Shown piece by piece: positions 1-8,494 of a DNA stretch of 64,000 nt (position 1 is the first letter of the stretch; the number at the start of each line of letters is the position of its first letter). The translations under genes and the position numbers were made by a program. Under the pieces are notes generated by a model that saw only the letters and a list, made by a program, of their open reading frames with translations, was not told the DNA's origin and searched no databases. The stretch is from NCBI GenBank assembly GCA_039105265.1, contig JAPFFF010000061.1:682001-746000 (forward strand). Direction: 5' to 3'. Source of the stretch: Tritrichomonas musculus. Its lineage: Eukaryota; Parabasalia; Tritrichomonadida; Tritrichomonadidae.

Positions 1-1
1 A

Positions 2-493
2 AACAGAAATGAAGTTAAAGTATTTAAATCACTTGAAGAATTCGATTTGTTCTGTCATAAGAATATTGATCAAATGAAATCACAAACGACTAACTATTTG
101 AACAAGATTTATAAAATCATCACTAATGACGGCAATGAATACAAAATCACTAAACGTAATTGCAAAGAAGGAAAACGATGTGATGGCGACATTTATTTGA
201 AGAAGATCGGTAATACAACCACTAAAGCACTCGAGAATGACAATATCACTGCTGATATCAATATGCTCAGAGAAACAGTTGATGCGATATCTTCCAAGAC
301 CGATGAACTTCGCGATTTGTTTGACAGTAAGTTGATTCACGTTGATATCATCATTAAACAGCTTATCGATAAAAATAAAATACTTGAAGAACATATCAAT
401 AAGCTTTCAAATGTTGTTGATCAGCAATCAAAAGTCATTAATGAATACATTTTAAATGTTGTTGCTCCTGACAACCACCGAATGATTAAGTGA
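2..493 (+). CDS. conserved N-terminal domain plus coiled coil, partial at window edge
   Basis: I do not recognise a function. The frame is open from base 2 and the start codon lies before the window. The first ~65 residues match genes at 12340 and 28675: a 'TTxYLNxxYKI' helix, a short beta stretch, then an ITK-x-NC motif and a 'GDIFLKK'-like strand. The rest is heptad-like, predicted coiled coil, and differs in length among the three copies. The 3' end overlaps the convergent gene at 452-685 by about 40 bp, as its relative at 12340 nearly does with its own convergent neighbour. A small virion or DNA-associated protein of the Maverick is possible but not shown. Confidence 0.7.
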   Translation, partial: NRNEVKVFKSLEEFDLFCHKNIDQMKSQTTNYLNKIYKIITNDGNEYKITKRNCKEGKRCDGDIYLKKIGNTTTKALENDNITADINMLRETVDAISSKTDELRDLFDSKLIHVDIIIKQLIDKNKILEEHINKLSNVVDQQSKVINEYILNVVAPDNHRMIK

Positions 494-685
494 ATCATGA
501 TGATTTAATGATTTAGTCGTTTTTGGTGGTGGTTCATGAAATACATCACCTTTTTCATTATAACATTTCACTGTAGGAGCTGAGTTTATTTTTGTTCTCT
601 TCTTTTGCATCGTTAATTGTAATCTATCAAAATAGTTTTTGTGTTTATCGTCATGAACGGTTCTCATTTGATTAATAACAGACAT
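452..685 (-). CDS. small basic conserved Maverick protein (77 aa)
   Basis: Function unknown. A basic protein with the conserved block 'RTVHDDKHKNYFDRLQL', a 'QKxRTxINSxPTVKxY' stretch and a C-terminal 'LNHS'. The same gene is present at 12870-13181 and 29730-29963, always between a coiled-coil gene on one side and a divergent 75-77 aa gene on the other. The start codon is 14 bp from the divergent start at 700. Three-fold conservation of sequence and context makes it a real gene. Its charge would suit nucleic acid binding, but that is inference. Confidence 0.75.
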   Translation of the reverse strand: MSVINQMRTVHDDKHKNYFDRLQLTMQKKRTKINSAPTVKCYNEKGDVFHEPPPKTTKSLNHHDSLNHSVVVRSNNI

Positions 686-699
686 TTAATTGTTATTAA
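686..699. promoter_or_regulatory. 14-bp divergent start-to-start spacer
   Basis: Only 14 A/T-rich bases separate the start codons of the divergent genes at 685 (minus) and 700 (plus). The related pairs in the same window have 15 bp (13182-13196 and 29964-29978). Any promoter must overlap the coding sequences, so transcription of one gene probably starts inside or very near the other. Confidence 0.45.
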
Positions 700-927
700 A
701 TGAGTGAACTAACAGAATACAAGAAAGAAATACCGGAATTAAAACGTATCAAACGAAACTTGAAAGAAAAGTGTTATGATTACAAACAATACCTCAACAA
801 TATCAAATCGGGAATGCTGGGCTCTGATGGTCTTGCCGTTCGTGAATCTCTTATCGAAGACATCAACAGCCTCAAAAATAAAGTTCATCAGCTTGAGAAA
901 GAATTAAATGAATTGTCTAATAAATGA
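700..927 (+). CDS. small coiled-coil conserved Maverick protein (75 aa)
   Basis: Function unknown. It begins MSELTEYKKEIPELKRIKR, continues with a charged helix, a short loop 'GMLGSDGLAVRESLIEDI', and ends in heptads (LKNKVHQLEKELNEL). Close relatives of 76 and 77 residues lie at 13197 and 29979, each after the divergent small basic gene. The loop 'GMLGSxGLAxRESLIEDINSLK' is almost invariant among the three copies, so it is probably functional. A two-helix, coiled-coil-forming protein is the safest description. Confidence 0.75.
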   Translation: MSELTEYKKEIPELKRIKRNLKEKCYDYKQYLNNIKSGMLGSDGLAVRESLIEDINSLKNKVHQLEKELNELSNK

Positions 928-1016
928 GTTCTTCAAGTTCAGCAATTAATTCAATAGGTCCGTTGAATTTCTTCAATTGTTTAATAAAGTGATTTATCTC
1001 TTTTAGTACTTCATCT

Positions 1017-1349
1017 ATGATATCACAAATTGAACAACCAACTGAATCTGAGGCACAAAGTGTCGAACCATCAACTGAATCAACTGAATCAACTGAACAA
1101 TCAAATGAATTAAATCCTATACGAAGAAGAACAAATCGCTCATTTCCATTAAACAAATCCAAATTCCTTAATGATGAACAGAGAGACCAAGTTCTTCAAT
1201 TTGCTTCTGACCATAAAGAAACAATTATGAACCAACCAAGGTCTAATCGAATTCAATTCCTTCAGAATCTAATTCGTGAACAATTAAATATCAATTTATC
1301 GTTATATATGACGGGAAAACTGATTCAAATAATCTCATCCAACAATTAA
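1017..1349 (+). CDS. conserved Maverick protein, 110 aa, acidic N-terminus
   Basis: Function unknown. Residues 1-40 are rich in E, S and T (repeated 'STES'). Residues 41-110 match the gene at 53523-53822: an 'FPLNKSKFLNDEQRDQVLQF' segment and a C-terminal 'LNINLSLYMTGKLI' helix. In copy C the relative sits directly after the polymerase gene and before the fibre gene on the other strand. Here it is also before the fibre gene, but no polymerase precedes it. The conserved part is helical and basic and might bind DNA; that is inference. It converges with the fibre gene, leaving 24 A/T-rich bases between the stops. Confidence 0.7.
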   Translation: MISQIEQPTESEAQSVEPSTESTESTEQSNELNPIRRRTNRSFPLNKSKFLNDEQRDQVLQFASDHKETIMNQPRSNRIQFLQNLIREQLNINLSLYMTGKLIQIISSNN

Positions 1350-1373
1350 GCTAAAAAAATTTTTTTATACTAT

Positions 1374-4247
1374 TTATGCCTTAAAGCATGCAAGTGTTTT
1401 ATTATCTATTATTGCAGTTATGATACCAACAGTCATACGTTTAATCTTTGATGTTATTGCAGTTTCACCACTGAGAATCTTCAATTTATTATCTTCATTA
1501 TCAATAAATACTTCATCCCCAATACCATAACAAGATGAATCATCAACTTTTACAAGATAATCGCCATGGGAAGCAAATGTTATAGCATTATTTTTTTCAT
1601 CAATTCTAACACAAATACCAACATATTCTTTCCATGAACCAGTAGTTTTGACACTGCAAATACAATCTGTAGTATCATTCACAGTTGAAGGTTTCCAAAC
1701 TTTGTTTGGCTGAGAAACATTGTTTCGTACCCAAGTATCACCAACATGTTTGTAAACCTTACCTGTCATATACACAGGAGAACCAACAACGAAATCACTA
1801 ACAGAGTTCATTGATGATTCAATCGGCGAGTAATGTGTGATTGTTGTGTTTGATTGTGCACCGTAAATAGCAGCCTTATATTTTGCTAAATAACCTCGGG
1901 ACATGATGCATCTTGAATATATTTGTTTAGCATCTAATAATTCCTGAATAGTTGTCCAAGAATATCCGCCTATTGGGAAATTATATGTCAGGGGTCTTCC
2001 TGATGTTATATCAACAGTGTCTTCATAATAGAATGGGAATTTGAAATTGTCGAAATACACAGTTCTTTGATGTAATACAAGAACAATGTTATGAGGATTT
2101 CCAGTTGTATCATAGAATAATATTCTTATTTCCAAACATAGCGCATAATCACCTACTATGTATTCCAGTTTAATTACCTTATCTTCAAGTTTTAGATAAT
2201 GAATTGATATTTCACCGCCCTCTGTAATCGGTCCGCAATCAATAGCACATTTTTTTATTAGTTGTTCTTCTGTTATGACGTTTGACTTCAGTGCAAAGTT
2301 ATCATTCACATATTTCACCGAAGTAATCATATCATCATTCACAGGTTGGTTGCTGATTAATGTGATAGTTGCATCATAAATATTGGTTAGTGTATCATCC
2401 TCAGCTCTCAATGAAACAATACGTGTAGCTACACGAATATCTATCAATTCACTTGACTCTCCGCTGGTTGATTTGTATATGAGATTTGCACTCTTTCGTC
2501 CAGAATATTCGTATTCAGCTTCTTCATATGTCGCATCTTCGGCATTTCGTTTGAATTTTACGATTATATTTTTAGTTGTTAATACTCTTCTTATATATTC
2601 ATCTGGGATTGCACAACCACTATCATTCTGTATACATTGAATTGTGAATCGTTCTGGACTTTCATCAACAACATTCGAGTCTTTGATAAATGGTGATTCG
2701 ATTTGAGCTCTAATGAATTTGTATGCTATTGGATTATTATTCCTATGTGCTGCTATATACGATACATATACAATTTGTCCATCATCATGACGCCATATTA
2801 TTCTATCAATGCGTTTACCATTGCTATCATACCTGTCCATGCTATCAAAAGTGTTAGTAGAGCCATTTGGTTTAAATATTACATCAATATGCATAATATC
2901 ATCATCTTGATTATCTCCCCAATTAACATCAAATACCAAATGAACTCCAGCATTTGGTAGCTTAGGGGTAATATATGCACCGTCATATAAGTTTGCAGGA
3001 TATGCAATATTCAATTCAGTGCCATATAGTGCGGTACTCAATGCAGATTCATTAACCAAATCTGTGGGTACCTCAGGGATTTCACTTTTCAAAGCATATT
3101 TCCCATCAGCCACATCCTTGGTCTCATATTTATCTAATTCATAAGCCAATTCATCTTCATCAACAAACTTCTCATCAGCTTGTGCACTAGTATAATACGG
3201 TGTCAAATCAACTGGTTCTGGTATATCTGTCTTCAATGCATAAGTGTTCGACACATATCTAGCTGAATAAGCGTTTTTGTCTGTTGGTTCGACAGTTTTG
3301 GTTATTGAACATGATAATATTTCCGGTGTATCACCAGTTCCTGGATTGATTAATTCATGGCTTTGATACAGTATCCAAAGACCAGAACTACTTCCGTCGA
3401 TACGCAGTATCTGAGAGGGTAGATTATCATCATCGTCATTGTACGAATAGTCTGCGTGAACATAATGGGCCGTATAGAAACTGTCTGATGATACAATATC
3501 CAACCCATATTGCTCAATCAGTTCATGATATGTGTTGTAATCTAAATCAGGAATTGTATTATTGACGATTTTGAATTGAATAGTTGTTTGCCCCTCAATA
3601 ATTTCTGGAATTTCGCTTTTCACTTGCTCAATAGCAAGGGTCATATCTGTTGTCAAAGTATAATTTGTCAAATCAACAGGTTCTGGGATATCTTCTTTTT
3701 TTGCATACAATGTCATATCTGGTAAGTCCTGAGTCTTCGTGTACTCACTTAAGTTCGTAAGCTTCGCATATGGTTCCAAAGCAGTTGTCAAAGCAGATTC
3801 ATTAACCAAATCTGTAGGTATTTCAGGTATTTCAGTTGATAATGCAAAATTGTTAACAACGTAATCACGTAATGTATTAACAGCGTTTTCAATTTCTTCA
3901 CTACTAGCATACTTTAATAATTCTTTATTGAATTCCTCTGTTTTCAAATAATCGAATAAATCAGTTGTTTTTGCGTAAGACTGTAAGTCCTGCGCTTTAG
4001 CGTACTCACTTAAGTTCGTAAGCTTTGCATACTCATCAAGATTCGTAAGCTTCGCATATGGTTTTAATAATTCTTTCAATTCCTCAGTATTCAAGCTTGA
4101 CCCTAAATTATTTCCGTTATTGCATTGGCAGGAACCATTGGTTCCCGGACACAAATGTGTACAAGCATATTTCTTGATATATTCTATTATCAATTCATCA
4201 ATTGTATTTACTTTTTTTATAGTACCCGCTTGTTCTATCGTGAACAT
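1374..4247 (-). CDS. fibre/spike-like modular protein
   Basis: Likely a virion fibre or spike. It begins MFTIEQAGTIKKVNTIDELI; I chose this ATG because the relative at 53812 has the same start region and no ATG lies upstream. The first ~30 residues and the last ~150 are shared with that gene. The middle differs. Here it consists of repeats of the type 'LTNLSEYAKxQDL' and 'YALKxxIPEPVDLT', as in trimeric phage tail fibres, separated by beta-rich stretches. The conserved C-terminal part carries 'DTTDCICSVKT', 'ITFASHGDYLV' and 'GDEVFID'. It is divergent from the gene at 4262, with 14 bp between start codons. The fibre role is inferred from architecture, not from a known domain. Confidence 0.6.
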   Translation of the reverse strand: MFTIEQAGTIKKVNTIDELIIEYIKKYACTHLCPGTNGSCQCNNGNNLGSSLNTEELKELLKPYAKLTNLDEYAKLTNLSEYAKAQDLQSYAKTTDLFDYLKTEEFNKELLKYASSEEIENAVNTLRDYVVNNFALSTEIPEIPTDLVNESALTTALEPYAKLTNLSEYTKTQDLPDMTLYAKKEDIPEPVDLTNYTLTTDMTLAIEQVKSEIPEIIEGQTTIQFKIVNNTIPDLDYNTYHELIEQYGLDIVSSDSFYTAHYVHADYSYNDDDDNLPSQILRIDGSSSGLWILYQSHELINPGTGDTPEILSCSITKTVEPTDKNAYSARYVSNTYALKTDIPEPVDLTPYYTSAQADEKFVDEDELAYELDKYETKDVADGKYALKSEIPEVPTDLVNESALSTALYGTELNIAYPANLYDGAYITPKLPNAGVHLVFDVNWGDNQDDDIMHIDVIFKPNGSTNTFDSMDRYDSNGKRIDRIIWRHDDGQIVYVSYIAAHRNNNPIAYKFIRAQIESPFIKDSNVVDESPERFTIQCIQNDSGCAIPDEYIRRVLTTKNIIVKFKRNAEDATYEEAEYEYSGRKSANLIYKSTSGESSELIDIRVATRIVSLRAEDDTLTNIYDATITLISNQPVNDDMITSVKYVNDNFALKSNVITEEQLIKKCAIDCGPITEGGEISIHYLKLEDKVIKLEYIVGDYALCLEIRILFYDTTGNPHNIVLVLHQRTVYFDNFKFPFYYEDTVDITSGRPLTYNFPIGGYSWTTIQELLDAKQIYSRCIMSRGYLAKYKAAIYGAQSNTTITHYSPIESSMNSVSDFVVGSPVYMTGKVYKHVGDTWVRNNVSQPNKVWKPSTVNDTTDCICSVKTTGSWKEYVGICVRIDEKNNAITFASHGDYLVKVDDSSCYGIGDEVFIDNEDNKLKILSGETAITSKIKRMTVGIITAIIDNKTLACFKA

Positions 4248-4261
4248 TTTGGGAATAATAA
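4248..4261. promoter_or_regulatory. 14-bp divergent start-to-start spacer
   Basis: Fourteen bases separate the fibre start (4247, minus) from the large conserved gene (4262, plus). The same pair in copy C has the same 14-bp spacing (56698-56711), with near-identical sequence (ttgggaataataa against ttggacataataa). This resembles the other short divergent pair of this family. Confidence 0.45.
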
Positions 4262-6736
4262 ATGATAACAAACATAAACGAAGATTTCATACTAAACGAA
4301 GTAAAAAAAAGGGACTATCAAGATATGCTCGTATTCATGTTCCAAAATAGTAAGTTAACACAAATAACAACAATTATTGGTAATATTATTGAGTATCTTA
4401 AGAATCCTCGTAACTATGTCAAAGATGTAAAAACAAATTTAAAAGATATGCTTGATAAATATAACGCAAAGCCTAAAGGAACTTCAAGACAAAAAAATGA
4501 ATTAGCTAAAATACTTGATTCAAAAGCGAATTACTTTATTGATTTAACCAACTATCTGAAAAATAAAGAAAAACCTGTTTCCATTCCACAAGTTGAAGAG
4601 GAGGAGGAGCCCGATTTAGCAGACCATTATTTCAGAAATCGACTTAATAAAGACATTGAATCACTTAATGATTTAGTTATACTTGATAGTAATCATATTA
4701 ATGCTTTACAATTATTTTATCGTATTGCTGATGACTCAGAGAAGTATTCAGTATTCAATAAAAAAGATACCGCACAGATTCAATCACTTGTCAAATCATT
4801 GACAAATAATATAGACTCACATAAAAACAATGAGGCATCAGATAATATAAATAACCTAATGCAATTTGAGAATATTAGAAGGAAAACCAATATTGAAACA
4901 ATGAGAAAGATAGCAGAATCTAATCAAGAAGGTCAACAATTATTAGATGCTTACAATAAATCTTCTACAATTGATGCTAATCAACTTAAGAAATTTGGGT
5001 TATTAAACGACGAGTTTACTACTGAAAACCTTTATGATTATTATAATCGAGCTATAAATCCCAAAGATGATTCTGACATCAGAGTAAAAAAACTTGTATT
5101 ACAATTACATGATGCAATACGTGAAACAAACATATTTGAAGAAACAACTGAACCTAAAAACAAAAAGAAGCTCAAACAATTAATAAAGTATATTATAGAA
5201 AATGGTGACCGAGAAATATTATTTAACATGAATAGTGATTCACAAAGTTCTGACGATAATAATGTTGATAATGAATATTTTTCCATTCCTAAATCAATGT
5301 CAAAGCCTGTATTTAAATCACCATCTAAAAAACCTGTACTTAGTTCTGAAAACTACGAAGATTTATTTAATGTTGATATTGCAGCACCAGAAGGTGTATC
5401 GCCAATCAATACTGCTGAATTCAAAAGCAATTATATGCAGTCTGTCCAAACTGGTAAACGTGCTGATAAAACATTTGAAGCTTCACAAAAACGTTTAAAT
5501 GACTTATACATTTTCGAAAATAAACAAAGTATTGATGTTAGTAAATTCCGAGGGGAATTATTTGATATTCTTATTAATGGTAATTATCGTATTAAATTCT
5601 CTCCAAAATGTGCTACAAGAGATGGCGCAGAAGCCTATTGTAAGAAGAAATTTGATAAAAATGGATATCCATTATATCGATTAATTCCTGCAAGGAGAGA
5701 CACATTAGACCCTCTTGGTAATCAAATTTGTGACTTAAATGGCGACAAAGTAGAGGACATCGTTATTGTTGATACTCGTGGTAAACCTGTTATAATTAAT
5801 GGATTCCGTCTTGTTAAAGCAGACCCTTATAAGAAATTATGGCAAACCGAACGCATTAAAAAGAAAGGTAAAATAGAACCATTTGAAGTATGGATGAAAA
5901 ATCTTACTGGTACTACTAAAACATGGAATTATGAACAAGACCAATGGGATGCTGGTAAAATCGATGTTAAATATGATGGAGATTTCATTAAAGCAGTTAA
6001 TGCTTATCAGGAGGTTGGCTTATCTAAACCCAAAGTCAGCACCAAACTTAATGCAAGAGGATTATGTAGTTCAATCTTTTCAAAAATATGGCAATTAGCA
6101 CTCTATAATATGTTTGGAGATGATGAACAACAGGGAAATTATCAATTTTTGGAACCATTGAAGTGTTTATTCAGTTACTTAAAAACATGTACCGCTGTAT
6201 TTATTTTACAATATGAATTGAAAGTAATGAAATCACATAAATGTAATAATTGGAATGAATGGGTTAAATATAAAAAAGTACACTCAAAAGCAGTAAATTC
6301 TGAATTAGGTCTTAAGATTCAAGAAGATTATAATACTAATATGAAAGATGTTATCCCAATTGGCGGTGAAATAAATGGTTCAGCTGAAATATCAAAACGA
6401 TTAGGAGAAATATTATCCCTAACAATTGAACTAATAGCTAACATTGGACTTGGATATACAGAAGAAAAGAAAGAACGATTTACACAATTAGCACGGGAAA
6501 TATTGGAAAATAAATTAACTAAAGAAGAAAAGAAACAATTACGAGAACACTTTGGTTCAAATATTGATAAACATATTAATTTGAAAGTTGGCGGAAATTA
6601 CATTGAAGTTAAAAATTTGTATAAATCAATGTATGATGATTATCGTGACATATCATATATTAAATCAAGAACTGATGAAAAACTAGCTAATGTTAAAGTT
6701 GAATCCGATGAATCTGAAGATGAAAATGAAGCATAA
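4262..6736 (+). CDS. large conserved Maverick protein, 824 aa
   Basis: Function unknown. Relatives are at 56712-59411 (899 aa) and, as a fragment, at 26328. Visible parts: a helical N-terminus (1-110), an acidic linker with EEEEP, a helical region with 'YNKSSxxDAxQLxKFGLLN' and 'NLYxYYNRAxxPKDDSD' (about 235-275), a low-complexity middle, then the best conserved domain (about 430-700), which starts 'LFDILINGNYRIKF' and includes 'DLNGDKVEDIVIVD'. That motif resembles an FG-GAP/EF-hand-like calcium loop, but this is only a similarity by eye. The acidic C-terminus ends DESEDENEA. Its constant place beside fibre, integrase and capsid genes suggests a structural or packaging role. Confidence 0.7.
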   Translation: MITNINEDFILNEVKKRDYQDMLVFMFQNSKLTQITTIIGNIIEYLKNPRNYVKDVKTNLKDMLDKYNAKPKGTSRQKNELAKILDSKANYFIDLTNYLKNKEKPVSIPQVEEEEEPDLADHYFRNRLNKDIESLNDLVILDSNHINALQLFYRIADDSEKYSVFNKKDTAQIQSLVKSLTNNIDSHKNNEASDNINNLMQFENIRRKTNIETMRKIAESNQEGQQLLDAYNKSSTIDANQLKKFGLLNDEFTTENLYDYYNRAINPKDDSDIRVKKLVLQLHDAIRETNIFEETTEPKNKKKLKQLIKYIIENGDREILFNMNSDSQSSDDNNVDNEYFSIPKSMSKPVFKSPSKKPVLSSENYEDLFNVDIAAPEGVSPINTAEFKSNYMQSVQTGKRADKTFEASQKRLNDLYIFENKQSIDVSKFRGELFDILINGNYRIKFSPKCATRDGAEAYCKKKFDKNGYPLYRLIPARRDTLDPLGNQICDLNGDKVEDIVIVDTRGKPVIINGFRLVKADPYKKLWQTERIKKKGKIEPFEVWMKNLTGTTKTWNYEQDQWDAGKIDVKYDGDFIKAVNAYQEVGLSKPKVSTKLNARGLCSSIFSKIWQLALYNMFGDDEQQGNYQFLEPLKCLFSYLKTCTAVFILQYELKVMKSHKCNNWNEWVKYKKVHSKAVNSELGLKIQEDYNTNMKDVIPIGGEINGSAEISKRLGEILSLTIELIANIGLGYTEEKKERFTQLAREILENKLTKEEKKQLREHFGSNIDKHINLKVGGNYIEVKNLYKSMYDDYRDISYIKSRTDEKLANVKVESDESEDENEA

Positions 6737-6744
6737 AAAAATAT

Positions 6745-7950
6745 TTAAATAATTTTTTTTTTTGGTAATCTGAAAGTTGATATATGTGTTTTTGGTTTGT
6801 TTTCTGACTTACTCTCATTAATCTTTGGTAAGTTTCCATTGGTTGCATTATTTGTTTCACTGGTTAAAGATGATTTTTTTGGCTCTGCATTAAAATTAAA
6901 ATTAGTACCTGTTGGAATATTAAATGTTGTGGGTTGAAAGTAATTCATTGGACTAAAGTTATTAGGATTTTGTTGTACAGAGCTTTGAGGTTTCATCCAT
7001 GTATTTGAGGTCGATACATTGCTGAAAATAGAGCTCGGTAATGTCTCAACATCTGGTTTCATTGTAGTCGTACTCTCGGTTTTGACCTCTGGTCTCAGCC
7101 GCGTAGCGGCTTCTTTATCCAAACCTTGTAACATAGATGGAACTGGAGGATTTATTTTTTTAGGTCTTATTTCATCATAATCATATTTATTATTGATATC
7201 GACATTACTTGTTTCATATTTACCATCATTATCATTTTCTGAAATATCCATTAATGGTTCAAGGCTTTCAGGAGTTTCATTAAAATGGACTTTTAATAAT
7301 GGACTTACATAATTAGATTTAAATACATTAATAACAGGAAAATGGTAATGCCAATTTTGAAATTCATATTTAAATTTTTTTAAATCAGCTTCCTCATCCA
7401 AATTTCGTAATTCAACACGATTCCATTCATTCATAAAAGTTTCAGGTTTGAAACAAAGAAATATGTGCAACGGAAGTGGTTTGATTTTTCTATTTACATC
7501 TCCTTCGGAATCTAATTCAAAACAGAAATTATTTGTTTCTTTAATAGCATATTTATATCCACAATCTTCCATTAATACAATATATGATTTATTTAGTTCA
7601 TCAAACCATCTTTCAACAAATTTAATATCCGTATTTCCAATTTTGGAACCAATTTCAATAGAAATGACAAATTTTCTTTTTAAATAAGGACGTTTATTAT
7701 CTAAGATGTTCATTTTTGTATTCATATCAACTTTCTTAGGTAAATTTAACAATATATTATCACCTTCCATAAAAACAAATAAATCTTGATAATTACTACT
7801 CAAATAGAAGTAAACTTTCTTATCTTTTTTATCAATATATGAATATAATGTGTGAGTTCTATCTAGAATAATTGCATCCTTATCAATTAAATTAGATTCT
7901 TGTTCTGCTGTTAATACTTCTTTATTTTTATCCTTTGTTTTACGTATCAT
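6745..7950 (-). CDS. unrecognised Maverick protein, 401 aa
   Basis: I do not recognise it. The N-terminal ~240 residues look folded (mixed alpha/beta, with 'WFDELNKSYIVLMEDCGYKYAI' split by short loops). The C-terminal ~160 are low-complexity and rich in S, T, N and P. It occupies the position that the gene at 59408-60858 holds in copy C, between the large conserved protein and the minor capsid candidate, but I see little sequence similarity. A GC-rich hairpin (7097-7111, stem AGCCGC with loop GTA) lies inside its coding sequence. Its stop is 8 bp from the convergent stop at 6736. Confidence 0.6.
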   Translation of the reverse strand: MIRKTKDKNKEVLTAEQESNLIDKDAIILDRTHTLYSYIDKKDKKVYFYLSSNYQDLFVFMEGDNILLNLPKKVDMNTKMNILDNKRPYLKRKFVISIEIGSKIGNTDIKFVERWFDELNKSYIVLMEDCGYKYAIKETNNFCFELDSEGDVNRKIKPLPLHIFLCFKPETFMNEWNRVELRNLDEEADLKKFKYEFQNWHYHFPVINVFKSNYVSPLLKVHFNETPESLEPLMDISENDNDGKYETSNVDINNKYDYDEIRPKKINPPVPSMLQGLDKEAATRLRPEVKTESTTTMKPDVETLPSSIFSNVSTSNTWMKPQSSVQQNPNNFSPMNYFQPTTFNIPTGTNFNFNAEPKKSSLTSETNNATNGNLPKINESKSENKPKTHISTFRLPKKKII

Positions 7951-7977
7951 TTTTCATTTGGAACAAAAATAATAAGG

Positions 7978-8107
7978 CCTAAATGGCTATTCAACAACTA
8001 CGTTGTCGCGAAGTCAATCCGAAGGATTGCCTGAGACCGAAGGTCGAAGCGCCATGTCCAAAGGACTGCTGGGCATGGAATGCTCGGTGCCTGGCAAACA
8101 AAAAAAA
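7978..8107. repeat. cluster of GC-rich mini-hairpins between genes
   Basis: A GC-rich island in AT-rich surroundings made of consecutive short inverted repeats: ACAAC-tac-GTTGT (7994-8006), CAATCC-gaa-GGATTG (8015-8029), GACC-gaa-GGTC (8035-8045) and GTCC-aaa-GGAC (8056-8066). Three of the four have, on one strand, a GNA loop closed by a C-G pair. Nothing in this stretch looks coding. Confidence 0.75.
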
Positions 8108-8113
8108 ACCTAT

Positions 8114-8494
8114 TTAAAAGATTAATAGGCAACTCATTACAAAAGCAGATGGTTCAATTGAGTTCCCATATAAATCTGTGAACCAAATTTTAAAATTACG
8201 TTCATGACCAAGAAACTCATATTTTCGATATTTGGTTTGACGTCTGTTTGCTAACATAATGAAACAATCACAATAACCATCTTGTTGTACAATATTTGAG
8301 TGTACCATCAAATCTCCAACAAGAGTATCTTTAACAATTGCTCCAACATACTGTACAACAATAAATTTCTTATTCTTACTTGAAATGAATTCACTTGGAA
8401 GAACAAATTCAGAATCTTGTGTATGGAAATAACGCTTAGTAATTGGTTGTTTAAAATTTATCGTTGATACATTTTTGATATTATTTGTTAACAT
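8114..8494 (-). CDS. candidate minor capsid (penton-like) or capsid-associated protein
   Basis: A compact beta-rich protein of 126 residues. Its C-terminal 'FKIWFTDLYGNSIEPSAFV' resembles the end of single-jelly-roll penton proteins of Polintons and virophages. It also has 'KFIVVQYVGAIVKDTLVGDLMVHS'. The relative at 60861-61190 is about 80% identical by eye. Its start overlaps the integrase stop by 7 bp, and it lies between integrase and the large conserved gene in both copies. It is shorter than a usual penton (about 200-250 residues), so the assignment is tentative; another virion protein is possible. Confidence 0.45.
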   Translation of the reverse strand: MLTNNIKNVSTINFKQPITKRYFHTQDSEFVLPSEFISSKNKKFIVVQYVGAIVKDTLVGDLMVHSNIVQQDGYCDCFIMLANRRQTKYRKYEFLGHERNFKIWFTDLYGNSIEPSAFVMSCLLIF

